The position numbers were made by a program, and so were the translations under genes. A stretch of 64,000 bases of DNA from Anthoceros angustus (taxonomy: Eukaryota > Streptophyta > Anthocerotopsida > Anthocerotales > Anthocerotaceae). Shown one piece after another: positions 22,276-31,679 of this stretch. The stretch is from assembly GCA_010909165.1 (NCBI GenBank), contig MU008181.1:372001-436000 (forward strand), read 5' to 3'. The notes under the pieces were generated by a model, which saw only the letters and a list, made by a program, of their open reading frames with translations, made no database searches and was not told the DNA's origin. Positions within the stretch are counted from its first letter, which is position 1. Each line of letters begins with the position of its first letter.

Positions 22276-23509
22276 TTAGCCTCTCAGTTTGAAATACAGG
22301 ATCACCACGATGAGGAATACCAGGACAGCAACGATGGCGTACATGGTATACTGGCTTTGGTAGATCCTTCGGCCCATGGAGTTCAGGATCTTTCTGCTGC
22401 TGGCCACATTGTCGTCCACTGCATGCAGCTGCAGACACAGATTGAAGCAATCAAAGAAACAAGCACATCAAAATGACTGAGCCCTGGGCCATGATTGGAT
22501 GTGAATGCAAGAGAATGGAAGAGAAGAGTACCCTGTCCTGAGCATGCAGAAGAGTTTCCCGTTGCGAATGAAGATCCTGAAGGATGGAAACTCCAATCTG
22601 CTCCGTTTCCAGCAATGTTCTATGACCCTCTTTGATCCTGGCTCCCGTCTGGTTTAATTTGTCTGATGCTGCGAGCAATCTGGTTCTCTGATCAGCTGCA
22701 GTCTGCAGATACGAGACAGCCTTCAGCCAGTAAAAGAGGGTGAGGTGTACCCAGACCGACAATATATCACCTCTAACACTGACCATCTTTCTAGACCGGT
22801 TAACAACGGAACCAATTCCCAAGGAGTGCCCAACATGACCACATTCATCACTCAACAAGTTAACAAACCAAGTGGCATGAGTGGCATGAGGGTTTGGAGA
22901 AGGAGAAGATACCGCCAACAGCCTTTCTCCGGACTCAAGAAGGTCATCCCTAGAAGACAAAGAATCATTGGCAGCAAATTTCTTGACATCCCGCTTGAGG
23001 TTATTGAGGTCCGACTTGTATTCCCGCAGCTTTGCAAGTAGAGTTACTTTCTGTGTGGGCTGTAAGCTCCTGGCTTCCAGATCCATTTTCCGTATCTGTA
23101 CAAGGCGAATTTCAGACAAACTTCTACCATCAAAATGCCCAAACAAACATATGCCTCGCCAAACTACAGCCTTCAATTACCAGAGAATCAGCCTCCTCCA
23201 ATCCATTGTTCAGTTCCTGAAGCTTCTGCTTCTTCAACTCTGCTCACGCACATGCAGATATGACACAATTCACCGGCACGCACCACTGGGCAACAACGAA
23301 GGATCAACCTAGCAGGAAACAACCCGCCAACCTAACAACACCCGACTGTGGAACATCCACTATCGGTCTGGATCCACCTCTAAATTGCGCAGAAGGCAGT
23401 GCGGAGACACATTACCTCCTTGAGCAGCCCCTAATTGCGAGCATTTCCTGGCCAGAGTCGTGGAGAGCTCACAGTACTGCCTCTCGTACCCATCAAACAC
23501 TTCAGCCAT
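22276..23509 (-). CDS. VTI1: Qb-SNARE of the VTI1 family, five exons
   Basis: Membrane-anchored Qb-SNARE acting in trans-Golgi, prevacuolar and vacuolar fusion (Arabidopsis VTI11/VTI12). Exons: 23509-23416, 23239-23181, 23095-22913, 22702-22532 and 22428-22276, totalling 660 nt and 219 residues, close to VTI11. The N-terminal Habc region starts MAEVFDGYERQYCELSTTLA and continues LKKQKLQELNNGLEEAD and IRKMDLEARSLQP, then LLAKLREYKSDLNNLKRDVK. The SNARE motif covers TLLETEQIGVSILQDLHSQR to LHAVDDNVASSRKILNSMGR. A single C-terminal membrane helix (YAIVAVLVFLIVVILYF) ends KLRG. All introns are GT-AG. It is divergent from DET2, with 465 bp between start codons. Confidence 0.97.
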
Positions 23510-23974
23510 GTCTACCAGCCGTTACGCACACCTTGGTGCACAATCAAGTCCCCCGCCTGCTTTAATTCCTCTCACACACACCGCCGAGGGTCCCGAAAAC
23601 GACTACAGCGCTCTCATGATCCTCCAGCCTGCCACACCCTCGCCTCATCCAGCCTGCCTGCTGAGGACAGTCAGAGGCGGTACAGGTCGGCGTGACCCGC
23701 TTCCCCAGCTCAAGGTCACGCAGCAATTCCAAGTTGGTGCAACCTGTAAAACAATCTGCAACAGATGGGAAACCTCGGATGCATGCATACATAGAAGGAA
23801 AAAACATACCACACTGCACGGACAAGGAGCGTCGCCTCGCACACCGAAAGATGCCTTGGCTTGAAAGGGAGGTGACGAGACTCTATATAGCCTACACCTG
23901 TCACCACAGAAGAACCGAAGAGAGAGGCAACATCAGGAACGCAGACTCTCTACGTTTCCAGGCAGAGGTCAGAG

Positions 23975-24742
23975 ATGGGGAAGTCCGATGAGGGGTTTTA
24001 TTCGTGGGCGGTGGCTGGGTTCTACGTCTTGGCGGTGCTCATCTTCTTGGCGCTCTCTAAAATAGCCGTTCCCTACGGAAGGCACTTGAGGCGAGGATGG
24101 GGCCCTTCCCTGGCGGCCGTGGAAGGGTGGGTTCTCATGGAGAGCGCGGCGTTGTGGGCTACTTTCTGGGTGTACTCCTTCGGGAGGCACAGGGCCGAGC
24201 TTGTGCCCAGAGTGCTGATGAAGCTCTACCAGCTGCACTACATCCACAGGGCCCTGATTTTCCCCTTTCGGATGCGTTCTGATGGGAAGAAGATGCCGAC
24301 GGTGGTGGCTGTCAGTGGGCTGCTCTTCAACATTTACAACGGGTACTTGCAGGCCAGATGGCTGTCGCACTACGGGGAGTACTCTCCCTCCTGGTTTGCC
24401 AGCCCCCAGTTTGTGCTAGGACTTCTGCTGTTTGCGGCGGGCATGGTGATCAACATCTGGGCTGACACCGTGCTCATCAACCTGCGCCATAGCAACGTCG
24501 ATGGCTCCTACAGGATTCCCAGGGGGTGGTTGTTCGAGGTGGTCACCTGCCCGAACTACTTGGGGGAGTCTTTGGAGTGGCTGGGATGGGCTGTCATGAC
24601 TTGGTCTCTTCCTGGCCTAGCCTTCTTTTTTGCGACGCTTGCTACCCTGCTTCCCCGAGCTCTGGCTCATCGGTCCTGGTACATCAACAAGTTTGCCGAC
24701 TTCCCTAAGAAGAGGAAGGCTCTTATCCCCTACGTGCTTTAG
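23975..24742 (+). CDS. DET2: Steroid 5-alpha-reductase DET2
   Basis: ER membrane NADPH-dependent steroid 5-alpha-reductase; in flowering plants it reduces a campesterol-derived intermediate in brassinosteroid synthesis. The protein is 255 residues, about the family length, in a single exon as in Arabidopsis. Several hydrophobic helices are visible (VAGFYVLAVLIFLALSKIAV, FVLGLLLFAAGMVINIWADT, LAFFFATLATLL). Conserved family segments include QLHYIHRALIFPF, NGYLQARWLSHYGEY, YRIPRGWLFEVVTCPNYLGE and HRSWYINKFADFPKKRKALIPYVL at the C-terminus. Most of these fall in the reductase C-terminal domain that binds NADPH. Outside flowering plants the true substrate is less certain. A decayed copy of its 3' end follows directly downstream. 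Confidence 0.96.
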   Translation: MGKSDEGFYSWAVAGFYVLAVLIFLALSKIAVPYGRHLRRGWGPSLAAVEGWVLMESAALWATFWVYSFGRHRAELVPRVLMKLYQLHYIHRALIFPFRMRSDGKKMPTVVAVSGLLFNIYNGYLQARWLSHYGEYSPSWFASPQFVLGLLLFAAGMVINIWADTVLINLRHSNVDGSYRIPRGWLFEVVTCPNYLGESLEWLGWAVMTWSLPGLAFFFATLATLLPRALAHRSWYINKFADFPKKRKALIPYVL

Positions 24743-24799
24743 GTTTGAAAGACATCAGAATGGGAAGAGCAGGGGGAATCCCTGATGCTGCAAGTTCCG

Positions 24800-24938
24800 A
24801 GTTCTGGCCCATCGGTCCTGATACGTCAACAAGTTTGCCGACTTCCCTACGAAGATGAAGGCTCTTATCCCTCATGTGCTTCAGGTCTGAAGGGCATCAG
24901 AAAGGGAAGAGCAGGGGGAACCTCTGATGCTGCAAGTT
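24800..24938 (+). pseudogene. Tandem fragment of the DET2 3' end
   Basis: This about 140-nt stretch repeats 24658-24798, the last 28 or so codons and start of the 3' UTR of DET2. In the DET2 frame the Trp codon of HRSWYINKF has become a stop (tga) and other codons differ, so it is a dead duplicate. It may now act as alternative 3' UTR sequence. Confidence 0.85.
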
Positions 24939-25675
24939 TTCGAGTGTTTCTCAAGTTCAAAGGTATGCGCAAACAGGAGTCTCTTGTATAGCGGGGGCAA
25001 TCTTCCGTAGCATTGAGAATGTTGCAGAGAGGTGCCCTGGTGTCTTGTAAATTGGGGCCTCAGTTGCCCCTTGTACTACTATTTATGTTTTCATCAACTC
25101 TGGAAGTACTCCCTGCGTGATGGTGAGGCTCGTACACTTGTACAACATGCCCCAGTGGTACTCAGCAAGTTCAGACGATGAGCTTGCTGATCAAATCTGT
25201 GAGGCAATATCAATTATGGAGCTTCAGGTTTAGGTGCTCGGATGCGCTCGTGTTCCGATCATCCTGAAAAGGCCTCAACAGTCAGTTGCCATCATCAGGG
25301 ACCGAAAGACAATCAACGTAACTCATATTCCTATTCAATGCCTTAGGGCCCATCAGCCGAGACGACCGATGCAGATTCTAAACACCAAAGGCTTATGCAT
25401 GAAAGCAAGCCTGGCTCTACATCGTCAGATATCCCAGCTGCATGTAGAACAATATAATCAAATCTCCTGACATGGATCGAAGGCATCAGCTAAAGGCGCG
25501 CAGCACCTGTCCTAGGAGAAGGACATCAAGGCAACAGCAATGATGAACCTAAAAGAACAAGCCCTTAGCCTTCCTTGATGGGCACCTGCTAATTGCTCTG
25601 TTGGAGGAGTTGAATAAGAAGCGCTCCCCAGAGTGAGCGCCAGCTTCAAACTTGCGTCCTGGAATGGTGGGCTCA
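24939..25675. other. Intergenic, no gene seen
   Basis: Convergent gap between DET2 and the small secreted protein gene. It probably contains both 3' UTRs. Short open frames have no supporting features. Confidence 0.55.
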
Positions 25676-26116
25676 TCAAGAGAGCACGATGTAGGACGAC
25701 TGAGCCAGAGAGCAGTTGAAGACCTGGAAAGGAAGACGGCGGGCCTCCATCAAGCCGAAGCAGGCATCGTGGACAGCCGTGCTTGTGCACCAGTGGCAGG
25801 GATCCAGCGCCAAGCAATCCTCCTTCGATGCCACAGATTCGCACTCGAAATCTTCAGGGGGAACCTTGATCTTCACTCTGTCACAGAAGTACCCGAGCTC
25901 ATCCAGCCGGTCCAGAGGATAGCATCCTTGCGGCAAATCGCACCAGCCGCACACCCTTCCCCCCGACGCGGCATTGCAGCGCTCCCTGGTGTCGTACTGG
26001 CACCTGTCCGTTTTGAAAGGCCAAGACGATCCGAAATCCAGGCTCTCTGCCAGCATCCCGGCGCTCAGGAGCAGGAGAAGCAGGAGCCCGAAGCCTCCCA
26101 ATCGGGCCCACGCCAT
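25676..26116 (-). CDS. Small secreted Cys-rich protein with two CxWC modules
   Basis: Unrecognised 146-residue protein. Residues 1-24 form a clear signal peptide (LLLLLLLSAG core). The mature part has 12 Cys in two tandem modules: module 1 spaced C-x7-C-x8-C-x2-C-x5-C around CGWC, and module 2 spaced C-x8-C-x5-C-x2-C-x8-C around CHWC. The spacing and the central C-x-W-C resemble PSI-type disulfide domains, but I do not claim homology. There is no second membrane segment or retention signal, so apoplastic or lumenal location is inferred. The start ATG at 26116 directly precedes the signal peptide. A 30-nt minisatellite lies 100-250 bp upstream. The same frame gives a coherent signal peptide and paired cysteines, which argues for a real gene. 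Confidence 0.7.
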   Translation of the reverse strand: MAWARLGGFGLLLLLLLSAGMLAESLDFGSSWPFKTDRCQYDTRERCNAASGGRVCGWCDLPQGCYPLDRLDELGYFCDRVKIKVPPEDFECESVASKEDCLALDPCHWCTSTAVHDACFGLMEARRLPFQVFNCSLAQSSYIVLS

Positions 26117-26219
26117 GGCCTTGCAAGCAGAGGTCGAGATCCGCCTGCCTCAGCCCCTGGAAACAAGAAAAGCCACCTCGGGACAGAATTTGCAAGCTCG
26201 GATCTCAGAGCAGCGCGAG

Positions 26220-26372
26220 AGCGGATTCAAGATGGGTTCCGCGAACGAGAGCAGATACAAGATGGGTTCCGAGAACGGGACCGAATTCAAGATGGGTTCC
26301 GGGAACGAGAGCCGATTCAAGATGGGTTGCGAGAACGAGAGCCAACTCAAGATGGGTTTCGAGAACCTGCAC
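26220..26372. repeat. 30-nt minisatellite, five copies
   Basis: Five units of the type caagatgggttccgngaacgagagc follow each other upstream of the secreted-protein gene. Thirty is a multiple of three, so several frames on both strands stay open as 10-residue repeats (for example QDGFREREPI and KMGSENESRF). I consider these frames repeat artefacts. Confidence 0.85.
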
Positions 26373-26797
26373 GCTGAGAGAAGAGCGAGCTGGAGCAGGA
26401 GATCGAGAGGGCGAGAAGAGTAAACGCCTGCCTTCGAATGCATCTTGCGCAAGACACGCGCCCATGATTTTCCACACCGTAGGAGACGGCGAAGAGATTG
26501 TTCACTGCTGGTGACTGGCCTGGCAGGGGGTAAAACGGGTGCTGACCGTTGAAGCTGCACGCGGCGGGAGCCCAGGACGCCAGCTTTGCTTCCCATCTTG
26601 GCAAAATTTACTGTGTTGGTGACAACCAGCTGGCCGGGTTCGGCCCTACCGCATGTGCGGATTTGGGAAAGCTGCGTTTCTGCTTCCTTCCAGGAGTCAG
26701 GACAAGACGCGCACGCCCTACAGTCTACCAGCTCTCTTCGTAATAGTCTATAGCTCTTTCAAGGCACATGCAGTGCATGGGACAGTCGCAAAGCAGA

Positions 26798-29700
26798 TCA
26801 TTTGTCTGCAGCTTTGCCCTCACCCACTGGCTGCGATGAAGGGTCTTCCGGCGGCTGCTCGACCTCCGGCGCGTTCGGGCCGTGTTTGGCTGCAGCCTGG
26901 AGGACCTTCTCCTTCACGGCCGAAGTGGACGGGGTTGTGGCGAGCTGGAGCTTGGGAGGCACAATCCGTGACGCAATCCTGGATACTAACTTGAAGCCTG
27001 CTACGAACGGCAGACTCAGAAATCTGCAGATTGAATGACCAGGAGGAGTGGTGAGGTTGTGGAGATCCTTGATGGGACGAGAAGGGAGGGTAGATGCAAG
27101 TTGCTTGTGGATCACTACCTGAGATCGTTCTTCACGTCTGCGACGCTCCTGTAGCCGTTCAGCTTGTCGAATAGCAACTGGCAGAGACAGACACAACGAC
27201 AGCCTTGTTAACAGATTTTGAGATCCGATTTGTAGCAATGCGTTTAGGACGGCGGGTACCTGGCATACTGCAAGGAAGCCTATGAGTTGCAGTGTTTTCT
27301 CGTACTCTGCACGAAAGACCATTAGAGCTGGTCAGGCATGGAACCCAACTGGCTTCACAATCCAAGAAAGCTGGAGAGGGGTGGATGAGATCTTACGGGA
27401 GATAGCATATACTCCGGCTACAAGACCCTGTAGTGCACAATGTGTCAGTATTCCTGGCATCACTGAAGATGGTGACGATGAACACATGACCATACTTTGG
27501 AACAGGCCACTTACAAGAGCAACTAGAGCTACACCGCCTGTCGTAGGCTTCACTTCCTCCACGATAGCCTCGGTTTCCTGATAGAGCCATTAAGCGAATG
27601 AGCTCGGATGAAGGGAACAATCTGAAGAAAAACCCTGCAGGAGGGAGAGACTTACTTCCTTGAGGATAGCGATAGGGGTCAGTGGTCCTTCTCCCTTGAT
27701 GGGAAGTCCTGCCCTAACCCAAGCCTTGAACCCACCTTCGATACGGTATTGTTTCTGTGCAACAATGCAGGCGAGTAGGATCAGGTACAACCCATCAGGA
27801 TCAGAATCAGCGATCAGCTCAGACTGGCGAATAAGGACATGGTAGTGGCATCGTACTTGAACACCCAATTTTCTCAAGGTCTTCGCCAAGTCTTTTGTTC
27901 GACGGCCGTCTGCATCTAGCAGGATCAACTTCGAGTTTGGCTGCACATGTGCGAAGCACGGGGTTAGCCAGAATCAGTCACCAGCGGAGCACACAGATGA
28001 GCAAGCACCTGCTTGATCATGATAAGACCTACATTCACGATCTTCAGATTTCGAATGACTGCTGCAGTGACAACGTTGTCGATGTCCCGTGGGCTCCTCA
28101 CTAGCTTTCGCACTGCGGAGCTCACCTGCACATCGGCAGGCATCCTTTGTGTCACACCGATGTGAAATCCATACAGTGAGCAAGAAATCAAACAACTTCT
28201 TGAAATTTGTTTTGTTCACCTTGATAATCTCCACATTCCCGTCCTTAAAACGAGCTCCTCTCCGCAAGTCAAGAATACCCTCAGCGTCCCTGACCTCCTA
28301 CAATGACGAAGAGCAGCAGTGGACGTCCTCACCCATATCCGTATATTTTGGCATGGAACATCAGAAGAAACCAAAGAGCTAGCACCAAGAATCACAGTCT
28401 TCATATACCTGAGACCGAATGTCTATCAAGGCCACATTACGCTCCTTCTTCAGTAATTCCAATGCTGTGCTTGGATCCAGGTCTCCCGAGTAACCACCGT
28501 ACCGCTGAATCCACCATGAGATTCTGCAACGGACGTGATGCATCGTTACCAACATAGCTTGTCGGCATAGTACAATTCACCAGTTGTGAACTTTGCAGAG
28601 CTCCCATGGAACAGCTGGCATGAAGCTTCAGGCATACCCAATATACACCACGGGTATTCCCACAGCAATTGAGGGAACGATAGGATTGTCGACGTCTATA
28701 CCCACTGTCTTAACCACCCGCAGCACAATCTCAAATCCCTGCAAAGATGCAAACCCAAGATCTGCCTTTAAGACACACCTGCTCCACCACCACAGTGCAA
28801 GCAGCAAAATTTGAAGATGCCTGAGGGAAGGCGGAGTACCTGTCCAACAGAGGAGACCACAGGTTTCGAGTACTCTGAAATGGTGCCCTCAATATTGCTC
28901 AAGGCATCCTGGGTCTCCTGTGGAAGGCCTCCCTTTGTGGAGCTGTAAACGTCCACGACATATCCCTCAGCGGTGACCAACGCAGCACCCAAATTGTCCT
29001 TCACACCATCGACTACTACTTTCAGAGCATTATTGGCAGAAGTACCAGGGTAGAATACACCGAACGTATCCAACAGTTTCTGCTGAGTAGCAGCCGTTGT
29101 GTTATCGACGGATGTTTGGATGTCCAGACGCACATTGTCTGCTGCACCCGTGACCGAGCTCACTGCATTCTGTATCGACCCCGTCACACCGTCGGCTACG
29201 TCCTGCACAGCCTGCTCAACGTCCCTAACTCTCTCCTGAAAGAAGTTCTGAGCACTGTTGATGGCATCCTGCACAGGATTCCCCGACCCAAAACCGGAGC
29301 TACTCTGCACTACTGCCTCTGCACCACTCTGATCAACCCCAACCCCGGTTTGAGCTGCTTCCTCAGCACCCTGGTCATTGCCCACACCACCGTTATCAAA
29401 CGGCTCCGTGATACCATCAATGGCATCCTGGAAAAACTTCTGCACACTGGCAACCGATTTGGCCACAGCATCCTGAACACCAGAGATTGCATCGTTTATG
29501 GTCCCGAGTGGGTCATAATTCCCTCCGTTCCGGTCGCTCTCGCCCGATCCAGACCCTCTCACAAGCTCATTGTAGTCCAGCTCCACACGACGGGGCTTCT
29601 CCACAAAGAGAGCGTCCGACCCACCTCCAAACCCGTCACCCTGACTGCCAGCATCGGTCACAGACTCCCCGCCCACAATGCCATCAGCAGCCGGCTGACC

Positions 29701-30984
29701 CACACCATCGGTCACAGACTCCCCGCCCACAATCCCATCAGCAGCCGGCTGACCCACGCCGTCGGTCACAGACTCCTCGCCTACAATGCCGTCAGACGCA
29801 GGCTGAGAATCCACAACAGTGTCGCCGACAGATTGTCCTGCATAGGCTCCTCCTTCTCCACTGTCCCCATCGCCCACAGATTCCCCTCCATAACCTCCAC
29901 CTCCTTCTCCACTCTCTCCAGCTTCCGAAGAATCCCCTGCATATACCCCGGCGCCCTCTCCACTATCTCCAGCCTCTGCAGCAACACCTTCAGCATCAGA
30001 AGCAGGCTGAGAATCCACAACAGTGTCGTCGACAGATAGTCCTGCATCGCCTCCGCCTCCTTCTCCACTTTCCCCAACGTCCACAGATTCCCCTCCATAA
30101 CCTTCACCTCCTTCTCCACTCTCTCCAGCTTCCGCAGAATCCCCTGCATATCCCCCGGCGCCCTCTCCACTATCTCCAGCCTCTCCAGCAACACCTTCAG
30201 CATCAGAAGCAGGCTGAGAATCCACAACAGTGTCGTCGACAGATAGTCCTGCATAGCCTCCGCCTCCTTCTCCACTTTCCCCAACGTCCACAGATTCCCC
30301 TCCATAACCTTCACCTCCTTCTCCACTCTCTCCAGCTTCCGCGGAATCCCCTGCATATCCCCCGGCGCCCCCTCCACTACCTCCAGCCTCTCCAGCAACA
30401 CCTCCAGCATCAGAAGCAGGTTGAGACTCCACAAACGAGTCGTCGACCGATTGTCCTGCATAGCCGCCACCTCCTTCTCCACTTTCCTCAACGTCCACAG
30501 ATTCCCCTCCATAACCTCCCCCTCCTTCTCCACTCTCTCCAGCTTCCGCAGACTCCCCTACATAGCCCTCCACTCCCTCTCCACTCCCTCCAGCGTCCTC
30601 ACTCTCTCCCAGTTCCACAGATTCTTCCTCTGCAACAAAAGAAGCATCCTCACTCTCCAGTTTCTCGCTCTCCTCCGCGCGCACAGGCTGAATTCCCCCA
30701 TACCGTGTGAGCGAGTGCACAGCTTCATGCATTCCGCCCCAGGCATTGCCCAGCCTCCTGGCAGCCGTGGCCCCGGCCTGCTGAGACACGGCGGCGTCTG
30801 CCAGGGCCTGTACGGACGTGACGCCGAGCCCCCCATAGGCAGCAACAACAATTCTCCTCCTCCTCAGCCTGCGATCCCCGGCCCTCAGATTCCGCAACAA
30901 TTTCACATCTCTGCGGCCGCAGGCGAAGCAGGGCGATCCTCCCAGCACCTGGGCAGAATGCTGCTGCAGCAGCGCTTCCCACAT
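26798..30984 (-). CDS. CAS-like thylakoid protein with acidic repeats and inactive rhodanese domain
   Basis: Resembles the plant family of chloroplast CAS/At3g59780-type proteins. Exon 1 runs from the ATG at 30984 to 28841. It opens with a basic, transit-peptide-like stretch, then four 69-residue repeats rich in Gly, Glu and Ser, then three 18-residue repeats (GIVGGESVTDGVGQPAAD). A helical region with paired VQDAI/IQNAV segments follows, then KVVVDGVKDNLGAALVTAEGYVVD. Later exons give GFEIVLRVV, a hydrophobic membrane stretch (PSIAVGIPVVYIG) and a rhodanese-like domain from RYGGYSGDLDPSTALELL through NVALIDIRSQ. The catalytic loop position reads LLDADGRRTKD, with Asp where active rhodaneses have Cys, so it is probably non-catalytic. 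The C-terminus is KVLQAAAKHGPNAPEVEQ-like. An upstream in-frame ATG at 31428 is possible but lacks conserved features. Confidence 0.82.
29661..29822. repeat. 54-nt coding repeat, three copies
   Basis: Units start at 29661, 29715 and 29769 with cagactcc and encode an 18-residue repeat (IVGGESVTDGVGQPAADG type) in the CAS-like gene. The spacing is exactly 54 nt. Confidence 0.9.
29823..30640. repeat. 207-nt coding repeat, four copies
   Basis: The landmark ttcccctccataacc occurs at 29881, 30088, 30295 and 30502, exactly 207 nt apart each time. The units encode a 69-residue Gly/Glu/Ser-rich repeat (GGESVDVGESGEGGGGYAG and SAEAGESGEGGEGY blocks). Because the period is a multiple of three, long open frames also exist on the other strand and in a second minus frame. 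The high identity indicates recent expansion. Confidence 0.95.
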
Positions 30985-31679
30985 GTCTGCGAAACCGACT
31001 CGGCTCAGGGCAGAGCAGGGCTGGGCCGCAGCAGCCGCCGCCGCCTCCTCCTCCTCACCAGGCGCAGCAGCATACCATAACGGCAAATTCAGCAACCCAT
31101 TGCTGCAATCCCAGCACCCGGAGGCAGGGCAGTGGGAGCCAGAAAGATGGGCTCCGGAAGGACGCTCAGTAGCCCGGTGCCGATTGCCCCGACGAACAAT
31201 CTTGGCCCCCCGTGCGAAAGCCGAAGGCAAGGCCCGAGGCCGAGCTCCCCTGGTCCAGGTGCGCACAAGTGGGCAGGAAGGCCATGCTTCAAATGTGCGT
31301 TTCCTGCCGTCGTGAAGTCGTGGGAGAGTCCGTGGAACCGGAGTAGTAAAACTAGGGACAGGATGCGAGCTCCGCAAGGTCCGATTGTGGTTGGCCCAGC
31401 TTGTGGCCCACTCATCTCCTCCCGGCAATTGGCAGCCAGAAATTTCCCACCACCAAATTCACCAGTTACTGCATCCGAGATCGGAGTTGTGGGAACTTTC
31501 AAAGCTGCCTGCACTGACAGGAACCACCACGTCATGCTGCGAGAGATGATGGGCGGACATAACAGGACGCAGGATGGGCCACGCTGCAAGCTGCGTTGCC
31601 CGATGCTCAAAGTGGGACCGTTTATTAGCGGGCTGTTAGGCGGGCTAATCTGACTTTGTGGGCGCTGCTTTGATCCACG

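Noticed and set aside
29781-30533. 250-codon second minus frame in the same repeats
   Set aside because: Open only because the repeat period is a multiple of three. The frame that joins conserved helical and rhodanese parts is the other one.
29487-30710. 407-codon plus-strand open frame opposite the CAS-like gene
   Set aside because: It is the antisense of the 207-nt repeats. Its His/Gln/Leu-rich composition and lack of any domain are those of a repeat shadow.
30985-31428. N-terminal extension of the CAS-like protein to 31428
   Set aside because: The frame is open, but the added 148 residues look like translated promoter sequence. The ATG at 30984 starts a transit-like region.
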